Shown one piece after another: positions 6,925-14,889 of a DNA stretch of 45,410 bases; position 1 is the stretch's first letter, and each line of letters begins with the position of its first letter. The DNA is from Spirochaetia bacterium (GTDB taxonomy: Bacteria; Spirochaetota; Spirochaetia; Treponematales; Breznakiellaceae), in contig BNUY01000004.1 in NCBI GenBank assembly GCA_025997715.1, forward strand, positions 1-45,410, read 5' to 3'. Under the pieces are notes generated by a model. The model was not told the DNA's origin. It saw only the letters and a program-made list of their open reading frames with translations, and searched no databases. The position numbers were made by a program, and so were the translations under genes.

Positions 6925-7971
6925 AAGGCACGGAAGCATCTTTTCCTTTTCCCCCTTGCCCTGCTGTTCTTTTCCTGCGGCACTACAAACCCCGCTATCG
7001 GAAAAGCGCCATCCTGGGTTACCAACCCCCAGGCCGCATACCCCGAACATGACTGGCTGTGGGCTGTCGAGTCCGGCAGGGATCAGGATTCCGCTGAAAA
7101 TGCCGCCCTGAATACCCTTGCCCAGGCATTTCGGGTGGACGTCCAGGGAATAACCAAGGCTAACCAGATTTTGGTGAACAAAGTACAGCGAAACAAAGGC
7201 AAGGAAACAAGCGAATCGGTGGAAATGAGAAATTTTTCAAATGAGCTTACCGCTGTTTCGGAAGTTTCGGGCCTCATCGGTATTCAGAAGGATTTCTGGA
7301 CCGACAGCAGAAGCGGCATGGCCTATGCAAGCGCGAGAATGAACCGGGTCGAAGGCGCAGCCCGATATACGGCGATGATCCAGGAGAATGAAGCGTTGAT
7401 TAGCGCCCTGAAAGAATCGGCGCAAAAAGCAAGCGGGACATTTGCCGCCTATGAAAATCTTTCCTTTGCCGCAAACGTAGCGGAACTGACGGATAATTTT
7501 TACACGATTCGTGGAGTATTACAGCCGGAGGCCGCGAGTCAACGGCCCACGTATGGAAGCGCAGAAGCGATCCGGGCGCTTATGCGGGAGCAGCCGGCGT
7601 TGATTGTCGTTCAGGTAGAAGTCACCGGTGATGTCAACAACCGTATCGCAAAAGCCTTTGCCTCGGTTTTTTCCAAACGGGGCTTTAGAACCGGCGCTGC
7701 CGCAGGATTGGAAAAGCCCTATACCCTCGCAGCAGATTTTCAAATGGAAGACGTGTCGTTTAACGATCCCAAAAATAAATACATCCGGTTTGTGCTGACC
7801 GCCTCGTTAATAGGCAAAGACGGCGCCGAGGTACTGTCCTTTTCCGAAAACAGCCGGGAAGGACATACCATACAAACCGAAGTACAGCAACGGGCGATCC
7901 GCAGTGCAGAAAAAGTAATTACCGAAGGTGGGTTTGCAAAAGAATTTGACGCATACCTTGATTCATTATGA
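6925..7971 (+). CDS. LPP20-type lipoprotein lacking a recognisable start codon
   Basis: The mature region follows a lipobox (ALLFFSCG) and has the LPP20 hallmarks: APSWVTNP, then a helical segment with the pattern ENAALNTLAQAFRVDV, and a C-terminal domain resembling a FlgT/LPP20 fold. The signal peptide reads KARKHLFLFPLALLFFSC. The codon before it is TAC, and there is no ATG, GTG or TTG in the frame between about 6871 and the lipobox; ATT at 6880 is the only weak option. The frame upstream is the antisense of the antitoxin gene, so the true 5' end appears lost by fusion. About 348 residues remain. Confidence 0.6.
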   Translation, partial: KARKHLFLFPLALLFFSCGTTNPAIGKAPSWVTNPQAAYPEHDWLWAVESGRDQDSAENAALNTLAQAFRVDVQGITKANQILVNKVQRNKGKETSESVEMRNFSNELTAVSEVSGLIGIQKDFWTDSRSGMAYASARMNRVEGAARYTAMIQENEALISALKESAQKASGTFAAYENLSFAANVAELTDNFYTIRGVLQPEAASQRPTYGSAEAIRALMREQPALIVVQVEVTGDVNNRIAKAFASVFSKRGFRTGAAAGLEKPYTLAADFQMEDVSFNDPKNKYIRFVLTASLIGKDGAEVLSFSENSREGHTIQTEVQQRAIRSAEKVITEGGFAKEFDAYLDSL

Positions 7972-8037
7972 GCGATAAGCCATGAAAGGCGTTGTGTTAC
8001 TGCGCAGGCTTAAAAATAGATGGAGAGGAGAAAGAAG

Positions 8038-8370
8038 ATGTTCGATTTACGAAATGGAATGAAGGGATTTGTTTTATGCACCGTCGCGATTGTGCTGGCG
8101 GTAGGGTGCGCGTCCGGCCCCAAGGCGGAGCAGAAAACCATATTGCTTGACGACAAGGGCGCAGCGCTCGGCATACCCACCCCGGCATGGGTAAGCCATA
8201 AGCCGCGTTTAACATCCAATCTGGCTCGTTCCTTGAGATATGAATCCAATACCGGGACACCACAGGAGAAAGATGCTCTGTTATATTCCAAGCGCAATTC
8301 TGTGAATATAGGCATTTTTATTTTCTATGCGCTATATTGGCGTCTTGGTAATCCCTCATGGCTTTTTTAA
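8038..8370 (+). pseudogene. Truncated LPP20-like lipoprotein with chimeric tail
   Basis: ATG 8038 has a strong ribosome site (ggagaggagaaag). The signal peptide ends in a lipobox (LAVGC). The mature start GIPTPAWVSHKP is the same motif as APSWVTNP in the gene upstream. From about 8203 the sequence is the antisense of the GNAT toxin and DUF1778 antitoxin genes, so residues after about 56 are not lipoprotein-derived. The reading frame runs on by chance to 8370. It is a 5' fragment fused into a toxin-antitoxin locus; any product would be a short lipoprotein with a nonsense tail. Confidence 0.7.
8204..8315 (-). pseudogene. GNAT toxin (TacT-like), N-terminal fragment
   Basis: The frame starts at 8315, next to the antitoxin stop. 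It reads about 37 residues of a TacT-type acetyltransferase: RASFSCGVPVLDSYLKERAR then LDVKRG, matching the FxCGxxxLDxYL signature of tRNA-acetylating toxins. It is then cut at about 8204 by lipoprotein sequence on the opposite strand. The acetyl-CoA-binding motif is absent, so it must be inactive. Confidence 0.75.
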
Positions 8371-8665
8371 GCGGCTTATTGGGTTTGGGCGGGTTCTCAA
8401 GAGTTTTGGCAATATCAAGAGAAGCTTCGGGGGATAAGATTAACATCTCAATTTCCTGCCTCGTTTGCGCCCGTTCTTTAATAACCGATTCAGCCCGTTC
8501 ACGGGCAACCGACAATAAGAAACCTGTCCTGGTTTGATGAAGCAGCTCTGCCGCCTTATCAATTACCTGGCGGGTATAATCATCATCAAACCGAATCGTG
8601 GTTGCGTTCTGCGAACGTGCGTTCTGTGAACGTGCGTTCTGTGAACGTTTTTCAGTTGTTGCCAT
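8318..8665 (-). CDS. DUF1778 (TacA-like) antitoxin
   Basis: 115 residues with a ribbon-helix-helix N-terminal part (TTIRFDDDYTRQVIDKAAEL), the conserved FLLSVARERAESVI helix, and a C-terminal toxin-neutralising tail with NPPKPNKPL. This is the usual partner of GNAT toxins, and the toxin remnant follows directly. The N-terminus carries a triple SQNAR-type repeat (residues 8-20) from a 15-bp tandem duplication. A consensus promoter lies at 8694-8722. Expression seems preserved although the toxin is broken. Confidence 0.85.
   Translation of the reverse strand: MATTEKRSQNARSQNARSQNATTIRFDDDYTRQVIDKAAELLHQTRTGFLLSVARERAESVIKERAQTRQEIEMLILSPEASLDIAKTLENPPKPNKPLKKAMRDYQDANIAHRK
8604..8648. repeat. 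15-bp tandem repeat, three units
   Basis: GCGTTCTGYGAACGT occurs three times without a gap at 8604-8618, 8619-8633 and 8634-8648, with one C/T difference. It encodes the repeated Q-N-A-R-S residues ahead of the ribbon-helix-helix of the antitoxin. The unit keeps the frame and is a likely slippage site. Confidence 0.85.
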
Positions 8666-8693
8666 ATTTACGCTCCAAATAGTATATATCTAT

Positions 8694-8722
8694 AATATAT
8701 CATGGGGATATAAATATGTCAA
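8694..8722 (-). promoter_or_regulatory. Sigma-70 promoter of the DUF1778 antitoxin
   Basis: On the minus strand TTGACA (8722-8717) and TATATT (8699-8694) are spaced by exactly 17 bases, about 30 bases before the antitoxin ATG (8665). This is a near-consensus match. Confidence 0.65.
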
Positions 8723-8772
8723 GACGTCATTCTTGACTGCTCACACGAAACAAGAGTCGCCAGAAATTCTCT

Positions 8773-8846
8773 AAAACCGAGAATATTTCCTAAATCGGCA
8801 ATATTCTCGCGATATTTTTCTCAAATTTGACAAAATTCTCGGTTTT
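8773..8846. promoter_or_regulatory. Overlapping inverted repeats, operator-like
   Basis: CGAGAATATT (8778-8787) and AATATTCTCG (8800-8809) form a perfect 10-bp inverted repeat. AAAACCGAGAAT (8773-8784) and ATTCTCGGTTTT (8835-8846) form a perfect 12-bp one sharing the same left arm. The three arms are spaced over about 75 bp between the antitoxin promoter and the ATPase gene. They could be an operator for the antitoxin or for an unknown regulator. Confidence 0.5.
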
Positions 8847-8850
8847 AAGC

Positions 8851-8879
8851 TTCCCTTTTCCATCGCTCAATAGTATACT
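8851..8879 (+). promoter_or_regulatory. Possible promoter giving a leaderless ATPase mRNA
   Basis: TATACT (8874-8879) lies only 6 bases before the ATG at 8886, with a poor -35 (TTCCCT, 8851-8856) 17 bases upstream. No ribosome site precedes the ATG. If this -10 is used, the transcript would start at or next to the start codon. Confidence 0.3.
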
Positions 8880-8885
8880 GGCTGC

Positions 8886-10121
8886 ATGGCGCTTAAACGA
8901 AACGGGTATCCCGATAAAATTATCAATGCCTTTAAGCAAGTGTCCATTGTGGTGCTTTTGGGGGCACGGCAGGTGGGCAAGACCTCTATTATGGAAAGCT
9001 TCAGCCAGGACAAACAGGTCCTGACCCTTTACGGCCAGGACCCGGAAACCGCCCAGCTCTTCGAGAAATTATCCCAACTGGAAAAATATCTCCAGGTATA
9101 CCTTAACCCCCAGCTAAAGGGGTATCTCCTGGTGGACGAATTTCAGTACATCCCCGGGGTATCCACCATGCTAAAGCTCCTCACGGACAAGCACCGGGAC
9201 CTGAAAATCCTCTGCTCGGGCAGTTCCTCCCTGGACATACTGCAGCAGGTTGAGGAGTCCCTGGCAGGCAGGGTACGGACATTGGAGGTGCTGTCCCTCT
9301 CTTTCTCCGAATATCTTTTTTTCAATGACCCCAAACTTGCGGCGCTCTACGAAACCCTTGATATGGATACGGGGAGTTCTCCCCTTACCGCCCCTATTGA
9401 AGCCCTGTTTTCGGAATACCTGGTTTACGGCGGTCTGCCCCGTGCGGCGTTGACTGCGGACCGGGAAGAAAAGATTCAGATACTGGATGATATTTATCAG
9501 ACCTATTTATTGAAGGATATACGGAACTATATCTCCCAGGGTGATATTGTGGGCTTCAATAAAATGCTGCGGCTCATCTCTCTGCAAATAGGGAATCTGC
9601 TCAATGTAAATGAAGTAAGCCTGACATCCGGCCTGCCCCGGAAGACTTGCGAGGAGTATCTCTACATTCTTGAGCAGATGGGGATAATCAAATTGCTGGA
9701 ACCTTACTTTGTCAACAAGCGCAAGGCCATAGGCAAGATGAAGAAGGTCTACTTCTGTGACCTGGGGCTGCGGAACCTGATCGAAAAAAATTTTAACGAC
9801 ATCGAATACCGTCCCGACCGGGGAGCCCTCTTTGAAAACTATACCATGCTTGAACTCTGGCGAAACCGGGGCGCCGCCGGGGAACTGCAATTCTACCGGA
9901 CTTCCGATGGCGCGGAGGTGGACTTTATCCTGAACCGGCTTTCAAAAAAGACGGCGGTGGAATGTAAGTTCAGTGCCCTTACCAAGCCGGTAAGTTTAGC
10001 CGCCTTTAACCATTTCTGCGATGATGAAGCCATTGCGAACCGCTTTATCCTGAACCGCACCCTCAACACCGTTTACCGGGACGCCAAGTTTCTGCCTGCC
10101 TTCCTTGTGGACAGGATATGA
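8886..10121 (+). CDS. AAA_14 ATPase with DUF4143 domain
   Basis: 411 residues. The N-terminal AAA domain has Walker A (GARQVGKTS, about residues 26-34), Walker B (YLLVDEFQ) and a sensor-like CSGSSS. A winged-helix-like middle part follows, then a C-terminal DUF4143 region with a nuclease-like fold signature (GAEVDFIL...AVECKFS). This family is common and multi-copy in anaerobes. Its biochemical role is unclear, and defence or mobile-element links are only suggested in general. There is no ribosome site at ATG 8886; a leaderless start is possible. Confidence 0.85.
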   Translation: MALKRNGYPDKIINAFKQVSIVVLLGARQVGKTSIMESFSQDKQVLTLYGQDPETAQLFEKLSQLEKYLQVYLNPQLKGYLLVDEFQYIPGVSTMLKLLTDKHRDLKILCSGSSSLDILQQVEESLAGRVRTLEVLSLSFSEYLFFNDPKLAALYETLDMDTGSSPLTAPIEALFSEYLVYGGLPRAALTADREEKIQILDDIYQTYLLKDIRNYISQGDIVGFNKMLRLISLQIGNLLNVNEVSLTSGLPRKTCEEYLYILEQMGIIKLLEPYFVNKRKAIGKMKKVYFCDLGLRNLIEKNFNDIEYRPDRGALFENYTMLELWRNRGAAGELQFYRTSDGAEVDFILNRLSKKTAVECKFSALTKPVSLAAFNHFCDDEAIANRFILNRTLNTVYRDAKFLPAFLVDRI

Positions 10122-10137
10122 CCGCAGGCAAATCCAC

Positions 10138-10752
10138 CTACCGCAGCCCCTTCAGCCCCCCCAAAAACAGCAGGCTATTGGCATCGCACATGGCGGAAAA
10201 CCGCGCGAAGTCCTCCTTGGTTTCCGTGTCCGACCCCGAAAGGATCAGGTCCTGCCCCTGACGGCGGTACCAAAGATAATGCCGGTCCAGGATTCGTATC
10301 CGGCGGACTTCAGTCCGATTTTTGCGGGCATTGATTTCAGCTTCTATCCGCTTTTCAAGAAATTCCGCCAGGGCGATATGGTTTTCCTCCCCCGCCAGAA
10401 AAAATAGCGCGTTGTCTGAGATAAAAATGACTACCCGCCGAAACCCTTCGCCAAGACAGGCGTCGTTTCTAAATCCGTCGATGATAAGGTTCTGCCCGCC
10501 CAGGCTCAGATCGTAGCCCTGGAGGCGGAGGCTTTTCCGGAGTGCCGTCAGTTCAGAGCGGATCCGCTGGGCCACCTCGGGGTTTCGACCGGAGGATTGC
10601 AGTTCGGAACGCCAGGTACGGAGTTGCTGTTCATGGGCGCCGATTTCTTTGGTTCTGCTTAAAAACAGCGTGGTTTCGGAAAGGAGTTTCCAAACATCGG
10701 AAAACCTGTCCGAAAGCATATCCGAAAGCCGCCCTGCTTTTTTTTCTGCCAT
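10138..10752 (-). CDS. Hypothetical cytoplasmic protein
   Basis: 204 residues without signal or membrane segments. Residues 20-75 are a charged helical stretch (EQQLRTWRSELQ...RSELTALRKSLR), likely coiled coil. The C-terminal half is mixed alpha/beta (RRVVIFISDNALFFLAGEE). I do not recognise a family. It is convergent with the ATPase gene (16-base gap) and divergent from the phosphoesterase gene, with a short shared AT-rich promoter region at 10753-10807. Confidence 0.7.
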   Translation of the reverse strand: MAEKKAGRLSDMLSDRFSDVWKLLSETTLFLSRTKEIGAHEQQLRTWRSELQSSGRNPEVAQRIRSELTALRKSLRLQGYDLSLGGQNLIIDGFRNDACLGEGFRRVVIFISDNALFFLAGEENHIALAEFLEKRIEAEINARKNRTEVRRIRILDRHYLWYRRQGQDLILSGSDTETKEDFARFSAMCDANSLLFLGGLKGLR

Positions 10753-10787
10753 ACTTCGTTCGTCCTACTTATGTTTCTTTCTATAAA

Positions 10788-10793
10788 TATACT
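10788..10793 (+). promoter_or_regulatory. -10-like box before the phosphoesterase gene
   Basis: TATACT lies 14 bases before ATG 10808. No ribosome site is visible between them, so the mRNA may be leaderless or nearly so. No clear -35 is seen. Confidence 0.25.
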
Positions 10794-10807
10794 AAAATAA
10801 GCATAAA

Positions 10808-11563
10808 ATGCGAGTATTGGTTGTTTCGGATATCCATGCCAATTTGGCTGCCTTTGACGCGGTGTTGCGGGAAACCCAGGGGGACCGGAATGCGGTTCTC
10901 TGCCTGGGGGACCTCGTTGGCTACGGGCCGGACCCCCGGGAATGTATCGCCCGGGCCGCCGAAGTCTGCGCGGTGGTTTTAGGGGGCAACCACGACCTTG
11001 CCGCTGCGGGGGCAACGGACCTTTCCAGCTTCGCGGACCATGCCCGGATCGCCATGGAGTGGACCCGGCCCCAACTCACCCCCACTGATATTGCGTATCT
11101 TGCCACCCTTCCCCTCAACACCGAGTACGAAGGCATCCTCCTTTCCCACGGCAGCCCGGAAAACCCCATCTGGGGCTATATTTTCTCCCAAGACGACGCC
11201 GAATTCGCCTTTTCCCAAAACGATTTTTCCCGCTGTTTCTTCGGCCACACCCACTTCCCTTCGTTTTTTATTGAAACCAAGAGGGATGGAGAAAGCTTTT
11301 ATCAGATAGGATACGGGGAACCGGATGCGGTTATCGAAACAGGACGGGACGGTAAGCAGCGGGACCTTGTACGCTTCCTCCTCAATCCGGGAAGCATCGG
11401 TTTCCCCCGGGACCAGGCGGATGCCCATCGCGTTTTACGATACCACCGCGCCGCAGCCCGGTATGCCCTCTTCGACACCGAATCGGGGCGGTGGCAATTC
11501 AAGCGCCTTGAATATGATATGCGGAAAACCGCAAAACGGATGAAGCAACTGGGTCTCTGGTAG
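10808..11563 (+). CDS. Calcineurin-like metallophosphoesterase (YfcE/MJ0936-type)
   Basis: 251 residues. The metal-binding motifs are in order: DIHAN (with VVSDIH), GDLVGYGPD, GNHD, a further His in LSHGSP, and GHTH. The C-terminus carries NPGSIGFPRD, also typical of this group. It is predicted to hydrolyse phosphodiesters or phosphomonoesters with two metal ions; the substrate is unknown. The stop codon TAG is the first three bases of the target duplication of a palindromic element inserted right behind the gene. Confidence 0.88.
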   Translation: MRVLVVSDIHANLAAFDAVLRETQGDRNAVLCLGDLVGYGPDPRECIARAAEVCAVVLGGNHDLAAAGATDLSSFADHARIAMEWTRPQLTPTDIAYLATLPLNTEYEGILLSHGSPENPIWGYIFSQDDAEFAFSQNDFSRCFFGHTHFPSFFIETKRDGESFYQIGYGEPDAVIETGRDGKQRDLVRFLLNPGSIGFPRDQADAHRVLRYHRAAARYALFDTESGRWQFKRLEYDMRKTAKRMKQLGLW

Positions 11564-11570
11564 TTTATGC

Positions 11571-11763
11571 CAGGGCTCCCGAAACCCGCAAAAATCATGA
11601 AGAATAATCAACCGCAAAGGCGCAGAAGGCGCACAAAGGGAAGAAAAAACAGGGAATAGCTCTTCTTTTTCCCTCTTCCTTCGTCGCCTTTGGCGCCTTC
11701 GCGGTTAAAATTCCTCAATTTGGTCGGGTTTTTGTAAAGTAAAAAGTAAATGCAGGAGCCCTG
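11571..11763. mobile_element. Palindromic MITE, copy A (193 bp)
   Basis: Inverted ends CAGGGCTCC (11571-11579) and GGAGCCCTG (11755-11763) are flanked by direct repeats TAGTTTATGC at 11561-11570 and 11764-11773. The interior is almost fully self-complementary, with ACCGCAAAGGCGC on the left side and GGCGCCTTCGCGGT on the right. The same core occurs in the elements at 30497 and 44877. It has no coding capacity. Confidence 0.85.
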
Positions 11764-11782
11764 TAGTTTATGCGGGGCATTA

Positions 11783-11811
11783 TTGACAGGGGAAATGCCG
11801 ATAGATACAGT
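11783..11811 (+). promoter_or_regulatory. Sigma-70 promoter of the protease operon
   Basis: TTGACA (11783-11788) and TACAGT (11806-11811) are separated by 17 bases. The ATG of the protease follows 26 bases later, with an aagga ribosome site. Confidence 0.65.
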
Positions 11812-11837
11812 AGGGATACAAATAAGGATGTATTATT

Positions 11838-13325
11838 ATGGATGATTATAACAAGCCCAAGACGGCGCGCGGCGCCGGGCCGCTCTGGTTCGCCGCAGTG
11901 CTGGTTCTCAGCGTCGTATGTATTTTTGCCTCCGTACCTCCGGCCGTAGCTCAGGGGAATGAACAGGATTCCAAGCGGTATACTTCCGTCATTCAAAATA
12001 TTTTTGATTTTATCCAGAAGCGGTATGTGGAAGAAGTTGACCCCCAGGTTCTCTACGAAGGGGCTATGACCGGGATGTTTAATGCCCTGGGGGACCCCTA
12101 TTCGGCCTTTTTGCCGGAGTCGGAAATGACGGACCTGAACGATACCACCCAGGGGAACTTCGGCGGGGTGGGCTTGTATATCACCAAGCCGGTTGCGGCG
12201 GGTCCCAATGGTAAGCCTCCGTATGTGGAGGTGGCGGCCCCCATGGAGGACACCCCGGGCTGGCGGGCGGGGATCAACCCCGGAGATCTTATCGTTGCCA
12301 TAAATGATGAAGCCACGGATGTTTTGTCCATGGACGAAGTGTTGAAACGCCTCCGGGGGACCCCCGGAGTGGATGTACGGCTCCTGATCCGCCGGGGGGA
12401 AAGGCTGGAATTCCCGGTAACCCTCACCAGGGCGATCATCGAAGTTCCTACGGTTAAGCATGAGATGATAGGGAACATCGGGTACCTCAAGCTCCTTACC
12501 TTTACCCCTATGAGCGTGGACCGGACCAGGGAGGCGCTGGAGGAATTTAAGGGGAAGAACTATACCAGCTTCATCCTTGACCTCCGAAACAACTACGGGG
12601 GGCTCCTGAACTCCGCCGTGGGCATCTGCGACCTCTTCCTGGAAGATGGGGTGGTGGTATCCACCAAATCCCGGATTGCCTCGGAAAACGCCGTGTTTAC
12701 CGCCCGCCGGGGTACGATGGTCCCGCAGAATATCCCCATGGTGGTCCTGATCAACCGGGGGTCCGCCTCGGCTTCGGAGATCGTGGCGGGGGCGCTGAAG
12801 GACCGGGGTCGGGCCTTTCTGGTGGGGGAAAAGTCCTACGGCAAGGGTTCGGTCCAGCAGGTCTATCCCCTGGAAAAATCGGGGTTCCGGATTACCACCG
12901 CCCGTTACTATACCCCCAGTGACGTGAACATCGACAAGATCGGTATCCCCCCGGATAAGGAAGTCCTGTTTCCGGAGTTCTCCAACGAGGAAGCGGAAAA
13001 ACTGAATACCCTTATCGCGGACAACCGTATCCCCGCTTTTGTGGAGGCCAATCCCAAGGCGGCCGCTGAAAAGATAGACGCCTTTGCCAAGGAATTGAAC
13101 GGTGAATATGGGATTGACCTTTCTCTGCTCCGCCGGCTTATCCGGAACGAGCAGAACCGTACCGCCATTGCCCCGGTGTACGATCTGGAGTACGATGTGC
13201 AGCTCCAGGAGGCGGTAAACATCCTCCGGACCGGCAATTACGGCCGGCTTATGCAGACCACCAAGACCCTGCGGGAATTGCAAAACGAAGCGCTGCTGGA
13301 GGACGATACCGCCCTGGCGTCATAG
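11838..13325 (+). CDS. C-terminal processing protease, S41 family (CtpA-type)
   Basis: 495 residues. An uncleaved or cleaved N-terminal membrane signal (residues 15-38) is followed by the S41 N-terminal helix region (PYSAFL), a PDZ domain (about 107-195) with the GVGLYI and AGINPGDLIVAIN motifs, and the protease core. The Ser-Lys dyad is Ser311 in GSASASEIV and Lys336 in SYGKGSVQQ, spaced by 25 residues as in the family. It acts in the periplasm on C-termini of exported proteins. It is first in a run of co-directed genes through 17091. Confidence 0.92.
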   Translation: MDDYNKPKTARGAGPLWFAAVLVLSVVCIFASVPPAVAQGNEQDSKRYTSVIQNIFDFIQKRYVEEVDPQVLYEGAMTGMFNALGDPYSAFLPESEMTDLNDTTQGNFGGVGLYITKPVAAGPNGKPPYVEVAAPMEDTPGWRAGINPGDLIVAINDEATDVLSMDEVLKRLRGTPGVDVRLLIRRGERLEFPVTLTRAIIEVPTVKHEMIGNIGYLKLLTFTPMSVDRTREALEEFKGKNYTSFILDLRNNYGGLLNSAVGICDLFLEDGVVVSTKSRIASENAVFTARRGTMVPQNIPMVVLINRGSASASEIVAGALKDRGRAFLVGEKSYGKGSVQQVYPLEKSGFRITTARYYTPSDVNIDKIGIPPDKEVLFPEFSNEEAEKLNTLIADNRIPAFVEANPKAAAEKIDAFAKELNGEYGIDLSLLRRLIRNEQNRTAIAPVYDLEYDVQLQEAVNILRTGNYGRLMQTTKTLRELQNEALLEDDTALAS

Positions 13326-13339
13326 CGGGTGGAGGGACT

Positions 13340-14134
13340 ATGAAACAATTCATCCTGCCCTCCCCGCCGGACTCCCGGGGGGTGGTCAGGCTTTCCGGCA
13401 AGGATTTTCACTACCTGGTCCGGGTGCGGCGCTTAAAGGAGGGGGCGGTTTTTAATGCCCTGCTCCCCACCGGTGAAGAAGTCCGGGTTCTGGTGCAGTC
13501 CCTGGCCGGTGCTTGTCTTACCGGGGATTGTCTCCCCGTAAACATGGTCGATGAAACCTCCCTTCCCCCCATCATCCTGTTCCAGGCTCTGCCCAAGGGC
13601 GCCAAGCTGGACCTCATTGTCCGTCAGGCGGCTGAGGGGGGCATTGCCGAAATTCACCCCTTTGTTTCCGATTATTCGATACATGGAACCTTCGAGACCG
13701 GCCGGGTGGAACGGTGGCGGCGGATCATCAGGGAAGCCCGGCAGCAGAGCGGCTCCTCCATCGCCACGGAAATTGCCGCCCCCTGCACGGTGGAAGCGCT
13801 GCTGTCGTACTGGGAAACCCTGAAAGAGCAACGCAAGCGGCCCCTGGGGCTCATCTTCCACCAGGAACAGACCGGCCCCCTTGCCAACGGCGGTTTTCAC
13901 GGGTATCTTGGTAGCGATCCCGATCTGGTTGTTCTCGCCGTGGGCCCCGAGGGAGGGTTTTCGCCGGAAGAGGTTGCCGAATTTTTAACGGCGGGGTTTA
14001 AGCCCCTGGTTATGGGAAACACTATTTTGAGGACCGAAACAGCCGTACTGTACGGGGCGGCGGCGGTTCGGATCATCCTTTTAGAGAGGACAGCATGGAC
14101 TCTGACAGACCTCAGTCTGACATCACCCAAGTAA
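13340..14134 (+). CDS. rsmE: 16S rRNA m3U1498 methyltransferase RsmE
   Basis: 264 residues. The N-terminal PUA-like part (HYLVRVRRLKEG) is followed by a SPOUT methyltransferase domain with ALPKGAKLDLIVRQAAEGGI, ERWRRIIREA, the AdoMet-binding VGPEGGFS and the knot motif LGxxILRTETA (here MGNTILRTETA). It methylates U1498 of 16S rRNA. It starts 15 bases after the protease gene and overlaps the next gene by 40 bases, indicating tight co-transcription. Confidence 0.95.
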   Translation: MKQFILPSPPDSRGVVRLSGKDFHYLVRVRRLKEGAVFNALLPTGEEVRVLVQSLAGACLTGDCLPVNMVDETSLPPIILFQALPKGAKLDLIVRQAAEGGIAEIHPFVSDYSIHGTFETGRVERWRRIIREARQQSGSSIATEIAAPCTVEALLSYWETLKEQRKRPLGLIFHQEQTGPLANGGFHGYLGSDPDLVVLAVGPEGGFSPEEVAEFLTAGFKPLVMGNTILRTETAVLYGAAAVRIILLERTAWTLTDLSLTSPK

Positions 14135-14883
14135 TAGAACGGATTAGCGTCCTCAAGGTTCCCCTGGATATCGTGCCCGAGGACGCATTAGCCGCGACTA
14201 TCTATGAGTTGCTCTCACCGGACCAGGACGGAACGGTGAAGGGAAAGAACATTGTCCTACTGTCCCTCTGGGATTTGCTGCGGGCCCGGGGGGCGAATGA
14301 ATACCGGGACTTTGTGCAAAAAGCCGCTCTGGTCCTCCCCATTTCAAAAAGCGTTACCGGCGGCGCACGGTTTTTAACCGGCAAAACCCCGGTACGCTAC
14401 ATGCCCTTTGACTTTATCATCAGCCTGCTGACCATCCTGGAAAACCGCGAGTTATCCGTCTACCTGTTGGGGGGAAAACCCCGAATCCTGAAGATAACCG
14501 AGAAGAATATCCGCCAAACCTTTCCCAAGCTCCGGATAGTGGGCCGCTTTGTGGGCAGCTTTAAGCGCCAGGACGAAAACACTATCCTGGAGGCTATCCG
14601 CAAAGCCTCCCCCTCGCTGCTGCTTATCGGCAAGGGGGTCCACGGTGAAGAACGGTGGATCGCCCGGAACACCGGCCATCTCAACACCGGCCTGCGGCTC
14701 TGGTGCAGCGACATCTTTGACGTCTTTGCGGAGCGCAAAAAACGTCCCTCCCGCGCGAGTTTTGACCGGGGCCTTGAATGGTTCGGCTACTGCTTCCAAC
14801 ACCCTTTGCACTTTTTCCGCATCTTCCCCTATTTCTGGTATAAGATACTGTTACTGGTTTACCGGATATTTAAGAAGAAGTAG
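14095..14883 (+). CDS. WecG/TagA/CpsF-family glycosyltransferase
   Basis: 262 residues. The domain pattern is that of the family: VPLDIVP at the start, an ISKSVTGGARFL segment, LYLLGG-like VYLLGGKPRI, KLRIVGRFVGSF, and the signature GKGVHGEERWIARN in place of the usual GxPxQExWI. The hydrophobic C-terminus (FPYFWYKILLLVYRIF) suggests membrane association. Family members transfer N-acetylmannosamine-type sugars to lipid-linked intermediates. ATG 14095, preceded by gagagga, overlaps rsmE by 40 bases. Confidence 0.85.
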   Translation: MDSDRPQSDITQVIERISVLKVPLDIVPEDALAATIYELLSPDQDGTVKGKNIVLLSLWDLLRARGANEYRDFVQKAALVLPISKSVTGGARFLTGKTPVRYMPFDFIISLLTILENRELSVYLLGGKPRILKITEKNIRQTFPKLRIVGRFVGSFKRQDENTILEAIRKASPSLLLIGKGVHGEERWIARNTGHLNTGLRLWCSDIFDVFAERKKRPSRASFDRGLEWFGYCFQHPLHFFRIFPYFWYKILLLVYRIFKKK

Positions 14884-14889
14884 GTCCCT

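Noticed and set aside
11715-13283. 522-codon minus-strand frame opposite the CtpA-type protease
   Set aside because: Shadow of a GC-rich gene: Gly/Pro/Arg-rich, no motif, while the plus strand encodes a full S41 protease.
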